DNA from: Distichodus sexfasciatus
Lineage: Eukaryota; Chordata; Actinopteri; Characiformes; Distichodontidae
Assembly (NCBI GenBank): GCA_032718565.1
Contig: JAVGVS010000289.1
Location: 180,001 to 244,000, forward strand
Direction: 5' to 3'
Length of the DNA stretch: 64,000 bases
Part shown: one piece after another, positions 15,692 to 55,889 of the stretch
Numbering within the stretch: the stretch's first letter is position 1
Layout of the letters: every line of letters begins with the position of its first letter
Made by a program: the position numbers and the translations under genes
The notes under the pieces: model-generated
Database searches by the model: none
Told to the model about the DNA's origin: nothing
The model's input: only the letters and a program-made list of their open reading frames with translations

Positions 15692-16850
15692 ACTGATTGT
15701 GCCTTTAGACTCTTTGTTACCAGCCACAGAGCTCCTCATCAACTAGTTTGCCTCAGACCTTGACTCACCAAGAGGCTGGAGCTGGCTGGAGTGTTTTTCT
15801 CTCCTAACCTTGATGGATCAGTGTTATAAACCCTGTGTTTGGAATATGAACACACACCTCAGCCAATAGAGGTATTGATCACAAGAGAGAGGAATAGAGT
15901 TTTAGCTTCTTTAGCTCTAAATGAGTTTTTGAGTTTCAAGCCTAACCGTTACCTCCACTTATATGTTCATGCTCAACATTGCTAACTTATTTCAGGTGAG
16001 AGTGGAAGGAGGGAGCAGCATTTTCATAGCATTCATAAATTGTCTTTTTCTGCCATTTTGCCTTTTAAAGAGCAAGTAGTATTTCAGTAAAATTCTGCAA
16101 ACTATTCTCAGCTCCACATGGGACCTTGTATAAAGACAGACAACACTGAGCCTACTGTGACAGAGGGCTAAAGCTTTTACATCTTTGCAATTGTAATAGC
16201 ATTTGTACTTATTTTTGTATACTAATCGTGTGCTTACATTCCTGCCTCTTGGCTATAACCTGCCTATATGTCTGTCTTGACTTTATATTTTCACTATGTA
16301 TATAGGTATGATTAATCTCATGACAGTGTTTTTAAACGGTCAAAAAGTGTAGAAAATACCAAAAAAGTAATACATACATATATAAATAAATACATAATTT
16401 CTTCTGAATATTATTCATGCAATATCCATTATATGTTACCTCTGTGGTTCACTACTGTTTGTATAATGTGATCTACTGATATTTTGATGTAGCTATGACT
16501 GGCTTACAATGACCAACCCATGAACCTTTTCTTCTTAAAGTAACCTGATCGTGCCCCACGTCAAAGAGTCTTAGATTGCTTGAGTAAATGTGATTTTATA
16601 AGATAACCTCCACAGTGTTTCTCCCATATTTTTTGTATTATATCTACAAGTAAAAGTAAAATCTTTTTAGTTTTTGAAATGACTAACATATTAAAGAGTA
16701 ATGGGGTTTAAAACAGATTTTCTTTTCTTTTTTATGTGACTATTGTTATCAGTAAACATGGATTTCCATTTAATGGCATTTTGGTGTATGGGTCAGATCT
16801 TTAAAATATTACGTTTCACAATAAATATTACTAAAAATTAATACTTTGCC
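15692..16850 (+). other. slc7a2: slc7a2 3' untranslated region
   Basis: The TAA stop at 15689-15691 is followed by AT-rich non-coding sequence with AATAAA signals at 16385-16390 and 16820-16825. The second is the likelier main poly(A) signal because AT-rich 3'UTR-like sequence continues up to it. The exact cleavage site is not visible. Confidence 0.6.
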
Positions 16851-17448
16851 TTGTAATACCACATTTCACTAGCTATGTACTGATATTAATTAACAATATT
16901 CTCAAACATTAAATAATCTTGATAATTTCTCCTCTACTTATACAGTTTATATACATTATATGTTTAAATTGTTTTTCATTTTTTTGCATCAATCAAACTC
17001 ACAATTCTAAGGGTCAAATTTTTTTTTTTTTTTGCAAATATTCTCCTTGCTCTATAGGTGATTAAATTTGTAAATAGCAGCAGGTTAAAGAAAAGATTGC
17101 CAAGGCTCTGGATGCTGAGGCAAGCCAGTCTTTGAACTTTTGATCTTTGCTGAAAGTAAATTGGCATCATGCTGAGCAATAAATCCACATTTATTGAGTA
17201 ATTCCATGAGATTTGAGGAGAGAAGACGGTAAATGTCTTTTGGGCCAGCAGAGGGCACAAGAGGACAAATACTGCAAAACTTTGGCAAAGAAGTGTAAGT
17301 TGGAGGGGAGAAGGCAGGACCCTTGGTTTGGAGGATGAAGCCCACAGTGTAAATAGTGCAGTCTGTGGTTGTAGCTGGTGAGCTTCAGCTCTGCTGCTCA
17401 GGCCTTCCAACAGCTCACTGCCCTCAGGAACCGGTCACTCCAGCAACC
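16851..17448. other. slc7a2-pdgfrl intergenic region and pdgfrl promoter
   Basis: About 600 bases separate the end of the slc7a2 3'UTR from the pdgfrl ATG. The first half is very AT-rich. 17200-17448 is mixed in composition and should hold the pdgfrl promoter and 5'UTR. I see no convincing TATA box. The minus-strand reading frame across 16976-17410 runs through this region and resembles no protein. Confidence 0.5.
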
Positions 17449-20400
17449 ATGAAGCTGTGGGTCCTCCTGCTGGTGCTGCTTTTGGTGGAGTTCCAAAATG
17501 GTGAGCTTTACTCCTTTTTGTTTTCTTGGATAGTTTGTAAAATTCCACAAAGTCCAGAGCTGTAATTTTGGAAGTCGATGTGGGCGTGTGGGCTGTGCAG
17601 TTTTCCAGGGGTGACACTGACATTATCGCTGGAGACAGTGCGTCCAGATTCCAGAAGAAGGGAGGAAGGAGGCTGGGAACAAGTTTTGCATTAACTAATG
17701 GAAAATATACATCTGCATTAACTTAAGGAAAATATGCTTAACTAAGTAGGATTAGGCTACTTAAGTTTAAGTAGCAAGTATAAGGAATCTGCTAAGTAGT
17801 ATCAATGCTTTCCTACTGTAATGTTTACATAATAGAATGTTTTGTCAGTCTCTGAGCTCATTTCTGCTGTAGTTCAAGCTTGTTGTCACAGTTATCAAAT
17901 AATCAGTATTTGTTCAACAGCACAATTTAGGCCAATTGGAAGATTGAGGTACCAGTTAATTTTTTAAAGAATTGACGTGCGATTTTCTATTAGAGATCAG
18001 TGTAAAGAGCAGAAAATGCTTGTACAGCTTGTACAGAAAATCTCCTGTTTGTACAGCCGTGTTGCAAAGAGAAAAGAGTTGTTTCCCAGATGGTGATGTT
18101 AGTCACAATACTTGCTTTTTCCTGTCTGCCCTCTCAAACAGCAAACTCAGAAACTTGTTATTGAGGAAATGGCAGAACATTTTCCATGCCTGTGTCTTCT
18201 GGCAGACTTGCTTATTCAGACTTTCACCTCTTTCTAAAATGTCTCACAAGTGTCTGCTTAAAAATGTATATATAAATATAGTGGTGGTCTAGACATTCAC
18301 ATCTAGACCATGAGCTTGTGGGTTTGAATCCTACTTCCAGCACCACCATTATTGAGTCCCTGAGCATTGAAGTTTAGTGCTGTCAGGGAAACTGTCCCTA
18401 AAATTAGGAAATGGAGGAGCTTCTGCTAAATGCCCTAAATTTAATTGTAAAAGTAAATACCATGGTAAATCTTTCCCATGCTGACACAGGTGTGAGTCAA
18501 CAGATCAAGGTGAAGAAAGAAGATGCAGAGAACCGCCTCCGACCAGGGCGAAAGAGGGTAAAGGTTCGCTACCCTAAAGGTAAAGACAAAGATGGAAACG
18601 AAGGAAAAGCCCAGTCCATCCTAACCCAAGTTCTTGACAAAGGTCGGTTTCTACGTCTGGGTGACTCTCTGACCTTGAATCCTGGGAAGACAATGGAACT
18701 AAGATGCAAAGGAGCCAAGATCGGCTGGTCGTACCCATCTTACCTGGACACCTTTAATGATTCTCGCCTCAGGTACTACTGCCACATGTAGTTCTTTGTT
18801 TCCCCATTCTTGAGATTACTGACACAATTTAAACAGTCTGGCAATGATGGGCTGCACTGTAACGAAGTGGTGGCTAGAGTTGGGGACAAGACCACCTAAA
18901 CTGAGACCAAGACAACACCAAGACCAGAGTGTGTTGAGACCGAGACAAGACTAAGACTCTGAAGGTGCCAAGACCGAGATTGAGTCCAAGACCGGACCAA
19001 TGCACGTTTTACACCACATGACAAATAAGTGGAATATGCAAAGCCTAAGCAACATTTAACATGTTTATTCAATATTTCTCTCTTACATATCTATAATGAG
19101 GAAATAGCTTCACTGGAAGCAGTTATCCAAAATAATCACATGTTAAACTCTACAAAACACAGTGGCAGAACACTTCAAGACCAAACTAACTTTTATTGGC
19201 TTGCAGAGTTATTATGCAGAGACATTCTATGGCTTAATACTGTGAAGAAAAATAAGGTTAGTGCCAGGTGGAAACACTTCTTTATCCATTTGGTATCTAT
19301 TGCGATGGAAAATAAAACGATTTCATGACAAATAATGCATTTACTATATTTGTTTTTTCCCTATTGATTACTCTCTAACATTATAAAATGGAAAACGTTT
19401 TCTGATTAACTGAAAATGAAGAAATGCTAAAGTTCTGGGTAATTTTGAGCCAATTTGGACTAATTTTAGCCTGTAGAATGGCCTTTCTGGAAGAGAACTA
19501 CATTTTTGTGCATGATGGTGTTCCATATGAGAGTTGTGAGTGCTAACGTGAGTGCTTTAATTGCGAACACAGTAATTAATGCCATTTTTAAATAATTTCC
19601 ACATACAAAGTCTTGTGATTCTGACAGTATGTATGTGGTTTCTGTAAGTTAAAGGGATTCTTAGTTTTTAAAACACTAATTAACACAACACAAAAGGCCC
19701 GTGTCAGCCTCAAAGAGTTTTAATAGAAACATTTTCAGAGTTGTGGTCTCGGCTGGTCTCGAAATAAAATCCCAAGTCCTCTTTGTCCGAGTCTATGACA
19801 AGACTGGGTACAATTACAGTCTGAGATAAGACCAGTCTCGAGACCAGTACTACAACACTAGTTTTGGCACAGTTGTGGTGTGTTCACAATGACAAATAAT
19901 CACCGACTTTCACTACTGTCTAGCCAAATATCATTTAAGTGGCTCTCAGGAATGCTATACCAAGACCATTACTACAATCTTGTTGAAACCAACCAGTCAT
20001 AATGAGACTATGAGGCTTCCTTTTGTTTCAGTATTAAACAGCATGAGAAGTTTGGTCAGTTGATCTTGACATCACCTTCTGCTGCTGATACGGGAGAATA
20101 CAGCTGCTGGGTGATACTCTGCGATGGGGAAGAGTGTGAGAAGGATCCAGACAGGACCTCCACCACTTACATATATTTTACAGGTGTAGTAGCTCTTATA
20201 AAACATCTTACACATCTGAAATATATTGATGCTGGTTAGTACATGTTACGTAGAAGCAAATCTCATTCCAATTTCTTTGTGTCTCTGAAAAGACAAAGAT
20301 GAGCTGTTTGTACCGTCAGCCATCCAAATTGACATTGTGTTCCTGCGTCCTGACAAGTCTGCCACCGTGCCATGCCGGGTCACCAATCCTAAGACCACAG

Positions 20401-21116
20401 TCTCACTCCACAGAGAAGTGCCTCCAGAAGAGATTGCTGTTGACGGGAACCAAATTTCTTACAACCCCACTAAGGGCTTCATCCTGCAGGAGCCCGGTCT
20501 ACAGCACACAGGGGCCTTCTACTGTAAGGCCAGCAGTGCTAGTAAAACCACGCCTCAGATCTCCTCGAAATACAAGCTGCTCTATGTTGAAGGTGAAGGA
20601 ACCTTTTTTGTAGGAATCTACTCAGTTGTTATGCCAGTCTTCGAATAAATGCCATAAAATCTCTTGATCCCATTTTAGTACCCAGTGGTCCACCTTTTGC
20701 AACTATTCAGCCCTCCTCAAATGAAGTGAGCGGTGGAGACATCTTTAACATCACATGCACAGTTCTGGGTGAGCCTGAGGTTGAAGTGAACTTTAGTTGG
20801 GCTTATCCAGGCCAGGTAATGGCACTAGCTACATTTTGACCAAAAACATTCTCATAACATTGGTACGTTATCTTTCTTCTGTGTTTGCATAACCTCAGAC
20901 TTCTTTAAATGTGCCCTTTTTTAGGATCAGAGACCTGTCAGTATTCTCAACACCTGGAGGTTAATAAACAGAGGTTTGGGTCACACTACTCGCATCTCCC
21001 AGAGTGTCATGACTGTGGATGATGCAGAGACTATTGATTTTGGGGACTACACATGCACAGCCAGAAACCTCCATGGAGAGACGTCCGTGACTACACACGT
21101 GAGATCATATGACTAG
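17449..21116 (+). CDS. pdgfrl: Platelet-derived growth factor receptor-like protein
   Basis: Secreted Ig-domain protein related to the extracellular part of PDGF receptors, with no membrane or kinase segment. In mammals it is a candidate tumour suppressor of unclear mechanism. Exons: 17449-17500, 18490-18772, 20032-20183, 20293-20592, 20679-20815, 20925-21116. Phases agree and give 371 aa (human about 375). Residues 1-17 are a leucine-rich signal peptide (MKLWVLLLVLLLVEF). A very basic linker follows at about 23-52. Three Ig-like units have cysteine pairs C90-C137 (with DTGEYSC at 131-137), C190-C240 and C289-C352. The end RGLGHTTRISQSV is nearly identical to human PDGFRL as I remember it. 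The ATG at 17449 is chosen because it opens the signal peptide; an upstream in-frame ATG would put about 31 residues before it. AATAAA lies at 21267-21272. Confidence 0.96.
18282..18455 (+). mobile_element. tRNA-derived SINE in pdgfrl intron 1
   Basis: A tRNA-like head carries a B-box-like GGGTTTGAATCC at 18330-18341. The tail TTCTGCTAAATGCCCTAAAT matches the tail of the SINE at 24163-24400. It ends just before pdgfrl exon 2. Confidence 0.7.
18875..19860. mobile_element. hAT-like non-autonomous element in pdgfrl intron 2
   Basis: The left end TAGAGTTGGGGACAAGACC and the right end (reverse complement TAGTGTTGTAGTACTGGTC) are imperfect inverted repeats. Flanking 8-mers GTGGTGGC (18867-18874) and GTTTTGGC (19861-19868) match at six of eight positions, which fits an old 8-bp target duplication. 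Subterminal regions are rich in GAGACC/GGTCTC. No transposase frame is present. Part of the interior is repeated at 27290-27650. Confidence 0.7.
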
Positions 21117-21266
21117 TTTCTCCAGACGAGCCAAGAAAGAATGGCATTAAAACTGGACCGGACTGGACTAGGCTCCATTTACACCACAGGCATACTGCAG
21201 CAGGTTTAAACCAGCGATGCCACTTCGTGAGGATAAATCATTGTAAAAGTTGAGTATGGCACAAAA

Positions 21267-21272
21267 AATAAA
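21267..21272 (+). other. pdgfrl: pdgfrl poly(A) signal AATAAA
   Basis: First AATAAA after the stop codon at 21114-21116, about 150 bases downstream, giving a short 3'UTR. Confidence 0.6.
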
Positions 21273-21774
21273 CATGAAATTGTGTACAAAGTGAGCAACT
21301 TTTGTCAATTTAAATGGGTTTGTGCTGTTCTTTACATTGAGCATATACATACAGTAGTTAAATGACTCCAATGATGACTGTCCCAAATCACTATTTTATG
21401 CTGTTTGTAGCCATAAACTGTAGCCTTTAGGTACACAACAGCATAGTAGTCACTATGATACATGTTAGGGCATTACTGGCATTGAACATGAAAAAGCTGA
21501 CGGTGGAGCTCGGTGTGGAAAGTGTGCTAAGCCTCTAATGGACTCCGTATGTGGAATGTGCAGCGCAGACTCAGTACTTGTTTTGGTACAGTGTCACACT
21601 TCACTTTCTTTCTTCTCTTGCACCAGTCAGAAACCTTTTCTAGCAGTGGTGATTTTACCATTTGCCAAGATATCACAAATGATTATAATCATAAACACAT
21701 TCCCATGAAGTGTTATTATAATACATTTGTACTTAAAAAAAAAAAAAAGTAATTTCTATGCAAGTGACAACTAC

Positions 21775-23007
21775 AAAATATTTTTGTAATGACTTTATTA
21801 GTTGCATATTTTTAAGGGTTTCAGCTTCACTCAAATAAATTCACACACATCTTAGCCACACAAACATGTTATAGTTCTCATCCATAGTCAGACCTTAAAG
21901 CTGAAGTAGGAGGTTTTAGACAGTGAGGGGCAGTAAGGAGGCCACAGACATGCTCAAACAGTCTTCTGTATTGGTCCCATGGTCATATAGGATATTTAAG
22001 GGGTAAAAGAAAGAAAAACACAAACTCCTATACACCACTCTCATCTCAATCTCCCTAGGCCTAAAGGTGGGTGCTTAATATACTAAACTTTAATCGACTT
22101 GAATCTCACTATGTTTAGTGTAAAAAAAAACTAAACGTATTGAGATTTAAAGGGTGGTCATGTAATTACAGTTTGTCCCCACTAGATGGAATCAGTAGTG
22201 GTGCTGTCTGATCTGAAACTGAAAACCAATAACAGTGGTCAGTTTATTAGCTTAAATACATGGAACAAAAATAATGCTAGTTATAAATGTAATCTGGGCA
22301 GATGAAAAAGAATAGATTCAAACATTCCTGTTTTTATACAGTTTTTTTGGTATCGCTGAGATCTCATCTTAGTTCCACATCCAACACTCAATTCATGGAG
22401 CTAAGCTAGAGAAAAATCTAATGAAAAACGCTCTTCTGAAACATTATACATCACACCGCTAAGAAGAATCAAGAAAATTTCCATGACTTAGCTGATGGTA
22501 TTTTTGTTGGATACAAAATCCTACTTAAAGGCTGCTAGTGGTAAAGCTTTTTTGTTTTAAAGGCCTTCATTTTTTGATTCCTCTGAACAGAAATGGAACA
22601 CGGCCATTAAAACACATCTTCCCCATATTATCCACCCCCAGATAACCTAAGACCCAACCAAACAATCCACTGAAGAAAACTCATCAGAAAGCAAGACAAT
22701 GCTAGTGACCAAAAAAAAAAAAAAAGAAGTCAAGCCCTGAGATATTTTTCCAATTCCAAAAAATCAGACATGAAAGGCAAAAGTAAAAAGAGGTGGCCTC
22801 ATTGGTTAAGTGCTTCTGTGCAATATTTTATTCCAATAGTCTTTGTCATTTGAACTGTACAAGAGGAGTGGATCCATTTTGGAGTAACGCCCTTCAGGTG
22901 AATCAGGTCCAGGAGTACCCAGCTAATATAGCTTTCAGAACAGAGGAGGAATCCTGTACCTGGCAGAGTCTTTCCTGAAGCAACTTCCCGGAGGCCGGGG
23001 GCCGGTG
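21775..23007 (-). other. mtus1: mtus1 3' untranslated region
   Basis: The mtus1 stop is at 23008-23010. On the minus strand, AATAAA signals occur at 22827-22832 (close to the stop) and 21794-21799 (distal), so a short and a long 3'UTR are possible. An A-rich run lies at 22710-22724. pdgfrl and mtus1 transcripts would end about 0.5 kb apart, tail to tail. Confidence 0.6.
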
Positions 23008-49683
<26,676 letters not shown>

Positions 49684-50333
49684 CACATCTATTCGTTCTT
49701 AGGTGGCATTGGTTTCTCTTCACATCAGCCAAACACCTTCAACAAATATGAAGAACCTGATATGGAAAATAAGGTAAGGAAACTTCAAAAGGCATGTAGC
49801 AAAGGTCATATTTTCCCAACAGCAACATACTGTATTTCAGCATTTCATTCTCAGCCTCAGGACATTCAAAAGATGATTATATTGCATGGAATAAAAGACA
49901 AGGGAACTTTGTAAAACATATTCAAAAATGTTTAGAAACAGGGGAAAATAAAGGTAGGATCCAAATCCAACTACCTTACACAAACTGAAAACTCAGGTGA
50001 ACACTAAATAGGTAATTTAACCTTTGTTTTTTTTTTCTATAATCCATTCAGTAAACAGACTTTCTATTAATGAGCATATGATACCCTACTGAATTTTTAA
50101 TTTTTCTAGGAACAAGTCCATTCAAAATGCATAAGTAAGGAAGACGAGAGTGAACAAGCGGTGGCAATCAGCTAATATTTTTTTAACTTGCAACTAAATT
50201 GACTTATACCTTTCAGAAGGTATATGTTCAAGGTTGGGCTGATCAGGGACTTAAAGTTACAAATTAGCCACTGGTCAACCATACTGGGACTTAAACTACA
50301 GACACTGAGAACATAATTGTGTCAACTTTAAAG

Positions 50334-50626
50334 TAGGGATGTAACGTTGCAATGCTGATATCAGTTAACGGTCTGATACTAACTCAACTGGCTGGATCGG
50401 GTGTCCAAGCTATTTCACTAAATTACTTTATACTACTGAAAAGAAAGTAACTTAATTAAAATTATGATTATGAAAGTTAGAAAAGCAACATTTAAGTCAA
50501 GCCTAATGTTGGCTTATACAAAAAAAATAACGATCCCAGTCACTAGTACTCATTATCAGCCAATATTCAAATTCCAGTTGTTGGAATCATAGTCAGAACT
50601 GTAAAAAGTGGATTGGTGCAACTCTA
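50334..50626. mobile_element. Short hAT-like MITE
   Basis: Left end TAGGGATGTAACG and right end GGTGCAACTCTA are imperfect inverted repeats. Flanks CTTTAAAG (50326-50333) and GTTTAAAG (50627-50634) differ at one of eight bases. It is 293 bp and non-coding, in the first mtus1 intron. Confidence 0.75.
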
Positions 50627-50639
50627 GTTTAAAGCATTA

Positions 50640-53600
50640 GAGACGCCTGGCTGGTTGGGCGTCTAACAGGAAGCCATGAGGCTCTGAGACAGGCCTCCCC
50701 CCATTTATAAGAGAGCTAATCAAAACAGCTCCCAGTGTTGTTTAGATTGATTTAACTCGATGATGACTGTGCTGCCAAGCAGATAAGCCTCTTCTCTACA
50801 CAGAAAAGAATATCATGTTCAGGGCCTGGTTACAATACCAGCAAATGCCCTGTTATGATACGGTTGTTTAATCTAGCACAACAATTCGTAAACACAACTC
50901 ACAACTTTTAAAGCATTATACAGGATGGAATAGTTTTCATGCGCTGCCTGTTCATGTCATAATAGTAACAGCGGCATGATTTGAGCTGTTGGAAGAAAGC
51001 ACGGCCCCGCACGCACCGCTGCACCCCTACCCCCCTTGTCAAGTACAATAAGAAAGGAAGGGAGTTTACAAAAGGGGTAGAGAGAGTTCGCTGCTGCCAA
51101 GCGTCTTAGCAGGGCAAGCTAAAAACTTTACTTTAAATTAAAGTTACATTTCATAATCATGAAATATAACTTTCATGAAATGATCAGAGAGCTCAGGAGA
51201 AGCTAGTAATGAATACAAAGTTTCATAGTGTATTTTTACCTTTCCAGTGCTAGCACTGCATTAACAAACAAATCAGTAGAACAATGTTTCACATCATGTT
51301 GGGAAAGAGGGAGGTGTCTGTAATGTGTAACAGGTACCAACAGGAGAAAACACTAGCCACTGGGCAAAGGTTCACGTCCGTCTCAGAGACACAAGATAGC
51401 TGCTTTAAATTACACATAGGCATTAGACAAAGTCTAGCTACAGGGCTGGGTTTGTCTTTTTAACAGGCTAAAAAGACATGTTGCATATGTGCAGCATTAC
51501 ATCCATTATGGCACTGAAATCTCCGGCCCAAGTTAATCATAGTGGTGTTCACACGTCATCATAATTGCAATTACTCTGGAATGACAGGATGCTACTGCTC
51601 AGGCACTTCCTTGAGAGTAATCATGTCAAGTGAGTCAAAGATAGATCAACAGGACTAGAAATGAATCTATATTGAGACCAAAAAAAGTTGGGTTTTAAAA
51701 ATTAATCTTCTGATTCAATTGTCCAATTTGTATATGAATGACATATCAGTACATACAATACTGAGAGCAGTTCAATAATTTCACCAAAATTATATGGGTA
51801 AATATATAAGGAACGTGCTGTGTTTATATCATAGGTTAGGATAACATTGCAGCCATGTGGAATCACTCATGTAGACACTTAACAGAGTGAAATACAGTTC
51901 TACTGCATTTGTGTCTTACTATAATACTTTTCCACTTACTTTTCTTCACATTGGAAATGTCTGCTGAGCAAGTGTTTTTAGCAAGTTAATTACCACCATC
52001 AATATGATAGTTTATTAAACAAATATGGAAAGGTGTGATGCAGATCCATATACCATCTTATATAATTCCTCTGAAAGGAGGTCTGTAACTGATAGTCAGA
52101 GTAGGTTGGGTTTCTCATGCAAGTTCACATTTTCACTTTGCTACCAGATCCCTGGATGTGTAACTGTTTTGTTCTCCCTAAGCCCCCAACCAAAAAAAAA
52201 AAAACTAAACAGGAATTAATTCCTCAGTCGCCAGACAAAGTGAAAGGTTTCCCTGGGAACCGACCTCCTGCTTAGTCATTTACAGTCCTCCTTAACTGAG
52301 CCATTAAAATAACAAGCAGCTCTCGGTTAACATTACCATGAACATGATAATCATTGACGCTCACCTCCACCTTGACATGCATACACTTAACGGTCATAAA
52401 ATATGACTGCCAAACCCTTCCATATACTGAGCTAGTTTAGTTACAAGGGTCATAAAACCAAGAGCTGCGCTGGTCTGCTAAGATTTTATTTACACAGAAC
52501 ATGATGCACACAATGGTGCCAGTGTTTATGGTACAGTCCAGAAAACTCATATGCTGTAATAAAAACCTCACATTTAAAACTTCAAGGGAACTGTGTACAG
52601 TGTATAATAAAAATCTGATAACCCACAAACAAGAACAGGATGAGTAAACTCAAGCACATAATTAAGTAGTGTTATAGATATTATCTGATTGCTACCAGAG
52701 GGTTCCTAATAAAATGGCATTTAAAGCTAGTTAATTATCTTTCAAGTGCTCAACTTTCAAATTGTGTAATGCATACCAATAGACACCAATCACAGAAATA
52801 AAACTAAGATGCTAAGATGAAAGGGAAGCAGACCTACCCATCAATGCGCTGCTATATCCTATGTGTCTAACTCTTGACCACTCGACTTGTGCTCTTCCCT
52901 GAGTCAGGATCTGCACTCTCTGAATCAATCCCATTAGTGCTGGTGTAAACATTCTTGCGCTAGACCTAACACGCAGCCCTGTCCACATGCGGAGCAACAG
53001 AAATACCCACCCCGCTTCCCCTGCTCTAGCGCAACTCAACTCAAACTCACCAGAGCATCAGGGGACACTTGTCTATAAGACGAATCACAAGTCCTTTCTC
53101 TTACATTTTTTCTCACCACAATCCACAGTGCTGTCTTCCATCAGAGCACCTCTGAGCAACCTGACTCTGCTCGTTCTAACTAACACGCCTCTGCTCCCGC
53201 TGCACCGTTCAAGGCCCACAGCGAGTCACAGAGCTAACTTTGCTGGTGAGGACAGCAACTGGTTACCTTATCCCTACCCCGTCCTGGCGGAGAGGAGGTG
53301 CAGGGGGAGGGGTTTAGGGAAGGGGTTGGAGTCTGCACGTCAGGCCCGGTTAAGCAGTCGCTGTTGCTGAGCAACCCAAGTCCTCCTTTTATGAAAGAGT
53401 TCAGGACAGCTTTTTGTGCAGGTCTGAAACTGAGACCGGTCACACACATGCCTACAAACGTGCAGCCTTTTGGCTCACTATACTTTATCTAGCAGTGTAT
53501 TTATTTATTCATCGCCATCAAATAAAGGTTCATCATGAATATTTTATTTACAAACTCTATAGGCATTAAAGATAAGAAAAACCAAAAAAGAATGACTATT

Positions 53601-54980
53601 TCTTTAGATAATTCCTCCAATTGAAATAAACAACTACAACACACATATTATGTAACCTCTGGGGATGAAGGAATAGAGGACACAAACTAGTAAGCTGTGG
53701 GTCTGAAGGCCAACCTTAAGAACACTTGGAACAGAGTTCTATTCCTGCTTAATCCACATAAAGTCTTTAAAACAGACTGAAAATGTGTAATCTTGCACAA
53801 CAATTTATTTCAAACTAAGAGGGGAAAACTGCAAAATAGCCTAGCCATTGCTTAATGGCTTACAAAATAGGATTTGAGTTTGGCAATCAAATATGGTTCA
53901 CTGATTAAAAGACAACTTCACTATGAGTTTGAAAAACAAGACTGGCAGTAACGAAAGGAGTAAATGGTTTTCAGCTGTGTATCTGCTGAACAGTCAAACA
54001 CACACAAGCACATCCAGTGTTCTGAACATCCAGTGATTAGGGAGATCATGTCAGCAGAGACCATGGCAGCGGGATTATGCTAAGTAGGAAATTACTGTTT
54101 ACCTTTAGGACTGCAGGATGTTAAGTCAGTACAAAGGATTACAATTAGGTGCCACTGATTTTTCTTTTAAGCATTCAAAATATCTCTTTACGGTTTGACA
54201 TGGACTGAAGAAACTTCAAAATGATTGATTCTAAAAGCATATGTGCAGAGCATAATTCTCTTTCTACAAACAATGTGAGTTCAACTTTTGCCTGACTCAT
54301 GTGCTCCTTAAACTCTATATAATCCCATTCATGTGCCTTAATCATAGTAACAATGGCTGCTCCATGCATTCTCAACATACAAGCAGTTCCTTTCACACTT
54401 TTACGACTAGAGCTTTAGAGCTGAACAATATATTGTTTCAGCATCATCACATGTGCAATGTGTAGTGTCAAGTAAGGCAAGTGAAATCAAAACTTTATGC
54501 TTTTGTACCTCAAAAGAAAAACCACATATGTTGTTTCATGATTAATCTATGAGACGTCTGTTTGAGGTAACATAATTTACTCAACTGTGGACAGAGTAAA
54601 AATTATCTAAAGATTAAAACTAAGTAAAATTCAGAGCACATTTTTTAAAAATTATGCAGATACTAGATTGCTTTTCCATATCTCAATACACACTGCAGAA
54701 TATTATAATGGCCATTATTTCAGTATCATGCAAAACTACTAGACACAGAATCAGTGAATAACTGAGGCTCAATCTAATTTAAGCCACAAACGCAACCTGC
54801 TCAGAAACATGCTCTGGCATCTTAAAAACACACATGCCTTGCAAGTTCTACGTGAATGCCACACGATGCCCTCAGGGGCAGAAGTGCAGTAGGTCAGGCC
54901 ATAGCATGCCAGAATTACACATCCTTCCCAGGGTAAACCCTTCTTACATACCACAGAGCTGCACGCTACATAGAAAAGGG
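50640..54980. other. mtus1 first intron, central part
   Basis: Mostly AT-rich with no exon that I can join. 50990-51060 and 52840-53350 are richer in C and G. The latter contains a donor-like GCTCTG|GTGAGT on the minus strand (near 53050) and may be an alternative untranslated first exon. No transposon was recognised apart from short A-runs (52193-52204). Confidence 0.4.
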
Positions 54981-54984
54981 AGTA

Positions 54985-55130
54985 TTTGTCATTGTGAACA
55001 CAACACAGCACAGAATGCACCGGGAAATGCAACCAGGGCCCAGATAGCTGTGCTTGGGATGGTACCTTGCTCACAAGTTCATCAGTCTTCCTTTACCGGT
55101 TTGGGATTTGTACCGGGATGGCTCCTTAAG
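54985..55130 (-). mobile_element. Degraded tRNA-derived SINE
   Basis: GTCATTGTGAACACAACACAGCACA and GAATGCACC resemble the end of the 36247-36440 copy. ACCTTGCTCACAAGTTCATCAG and GGGATTTGTACCGG represent the head in reverse complement. The middle is shortened. Confidence 0.6.
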
Positions 55131-55889
55131 AAGTCAGCAAGAAATGTAAAAGCATCTACCTGCTTTGAGAAGGGTTGTCGAAATGCAAACCTGTTTTTGG
55201 TGACCATAAGATTGGAGCACTGAATCCCAGTAGAGCCTAAAGAAACAATATGAGGCCTTTAAAACCAAATTGCTCCAGGGAGACAACTGACAACTGTCAA
55301 TTGTCTAACTACAGACTACTAAAGAGGAAATGTCTGTCTGTCTGTCTTGATCATCAACTCATTTTCAAGGTAAAAGCTATTTACTAACAAATTAGTGACC
55401 TTGATCATTAAAAGTCTACTTACAGCACAGTGAATGGAGAGAGTCCAGAGCTAAACGACCCCAAATGAGCTCCTTACATATAATCACTCCTTTCCCATGA
55501 ACGCACATCTCCATTTGAGGTGTAATCTACTCCCTGAATCCTACAAACCAAACAAGTTTTTTCTTTGCACCTGACTTACACACATCACACTATCTTGGCT
55601 GCCTAGTGAGCTTTCTATAAATACTGCCCTGGGTGCTAAAAGCAGTTAGCTATGCGAGGCTGTAAAGCCGTCAATGAAACTTAATAAATCAGTGTTGTTA
55701 TTAAGTGAATAGAACGTTATGCGTCCAGGTTTCACTTAATTACTGCCTAAAACACAGCACAAACAGCTTCAGTGCAAGTTTGAGATCGAGCACATTTCAC
55801 ATGACAGAGACTGATTACTTTTAAGATCGAATGAACATTGAGTCTCACTTTTACCGTTAATTGCTGAATTTTAAAGTCTAAGAATATTT

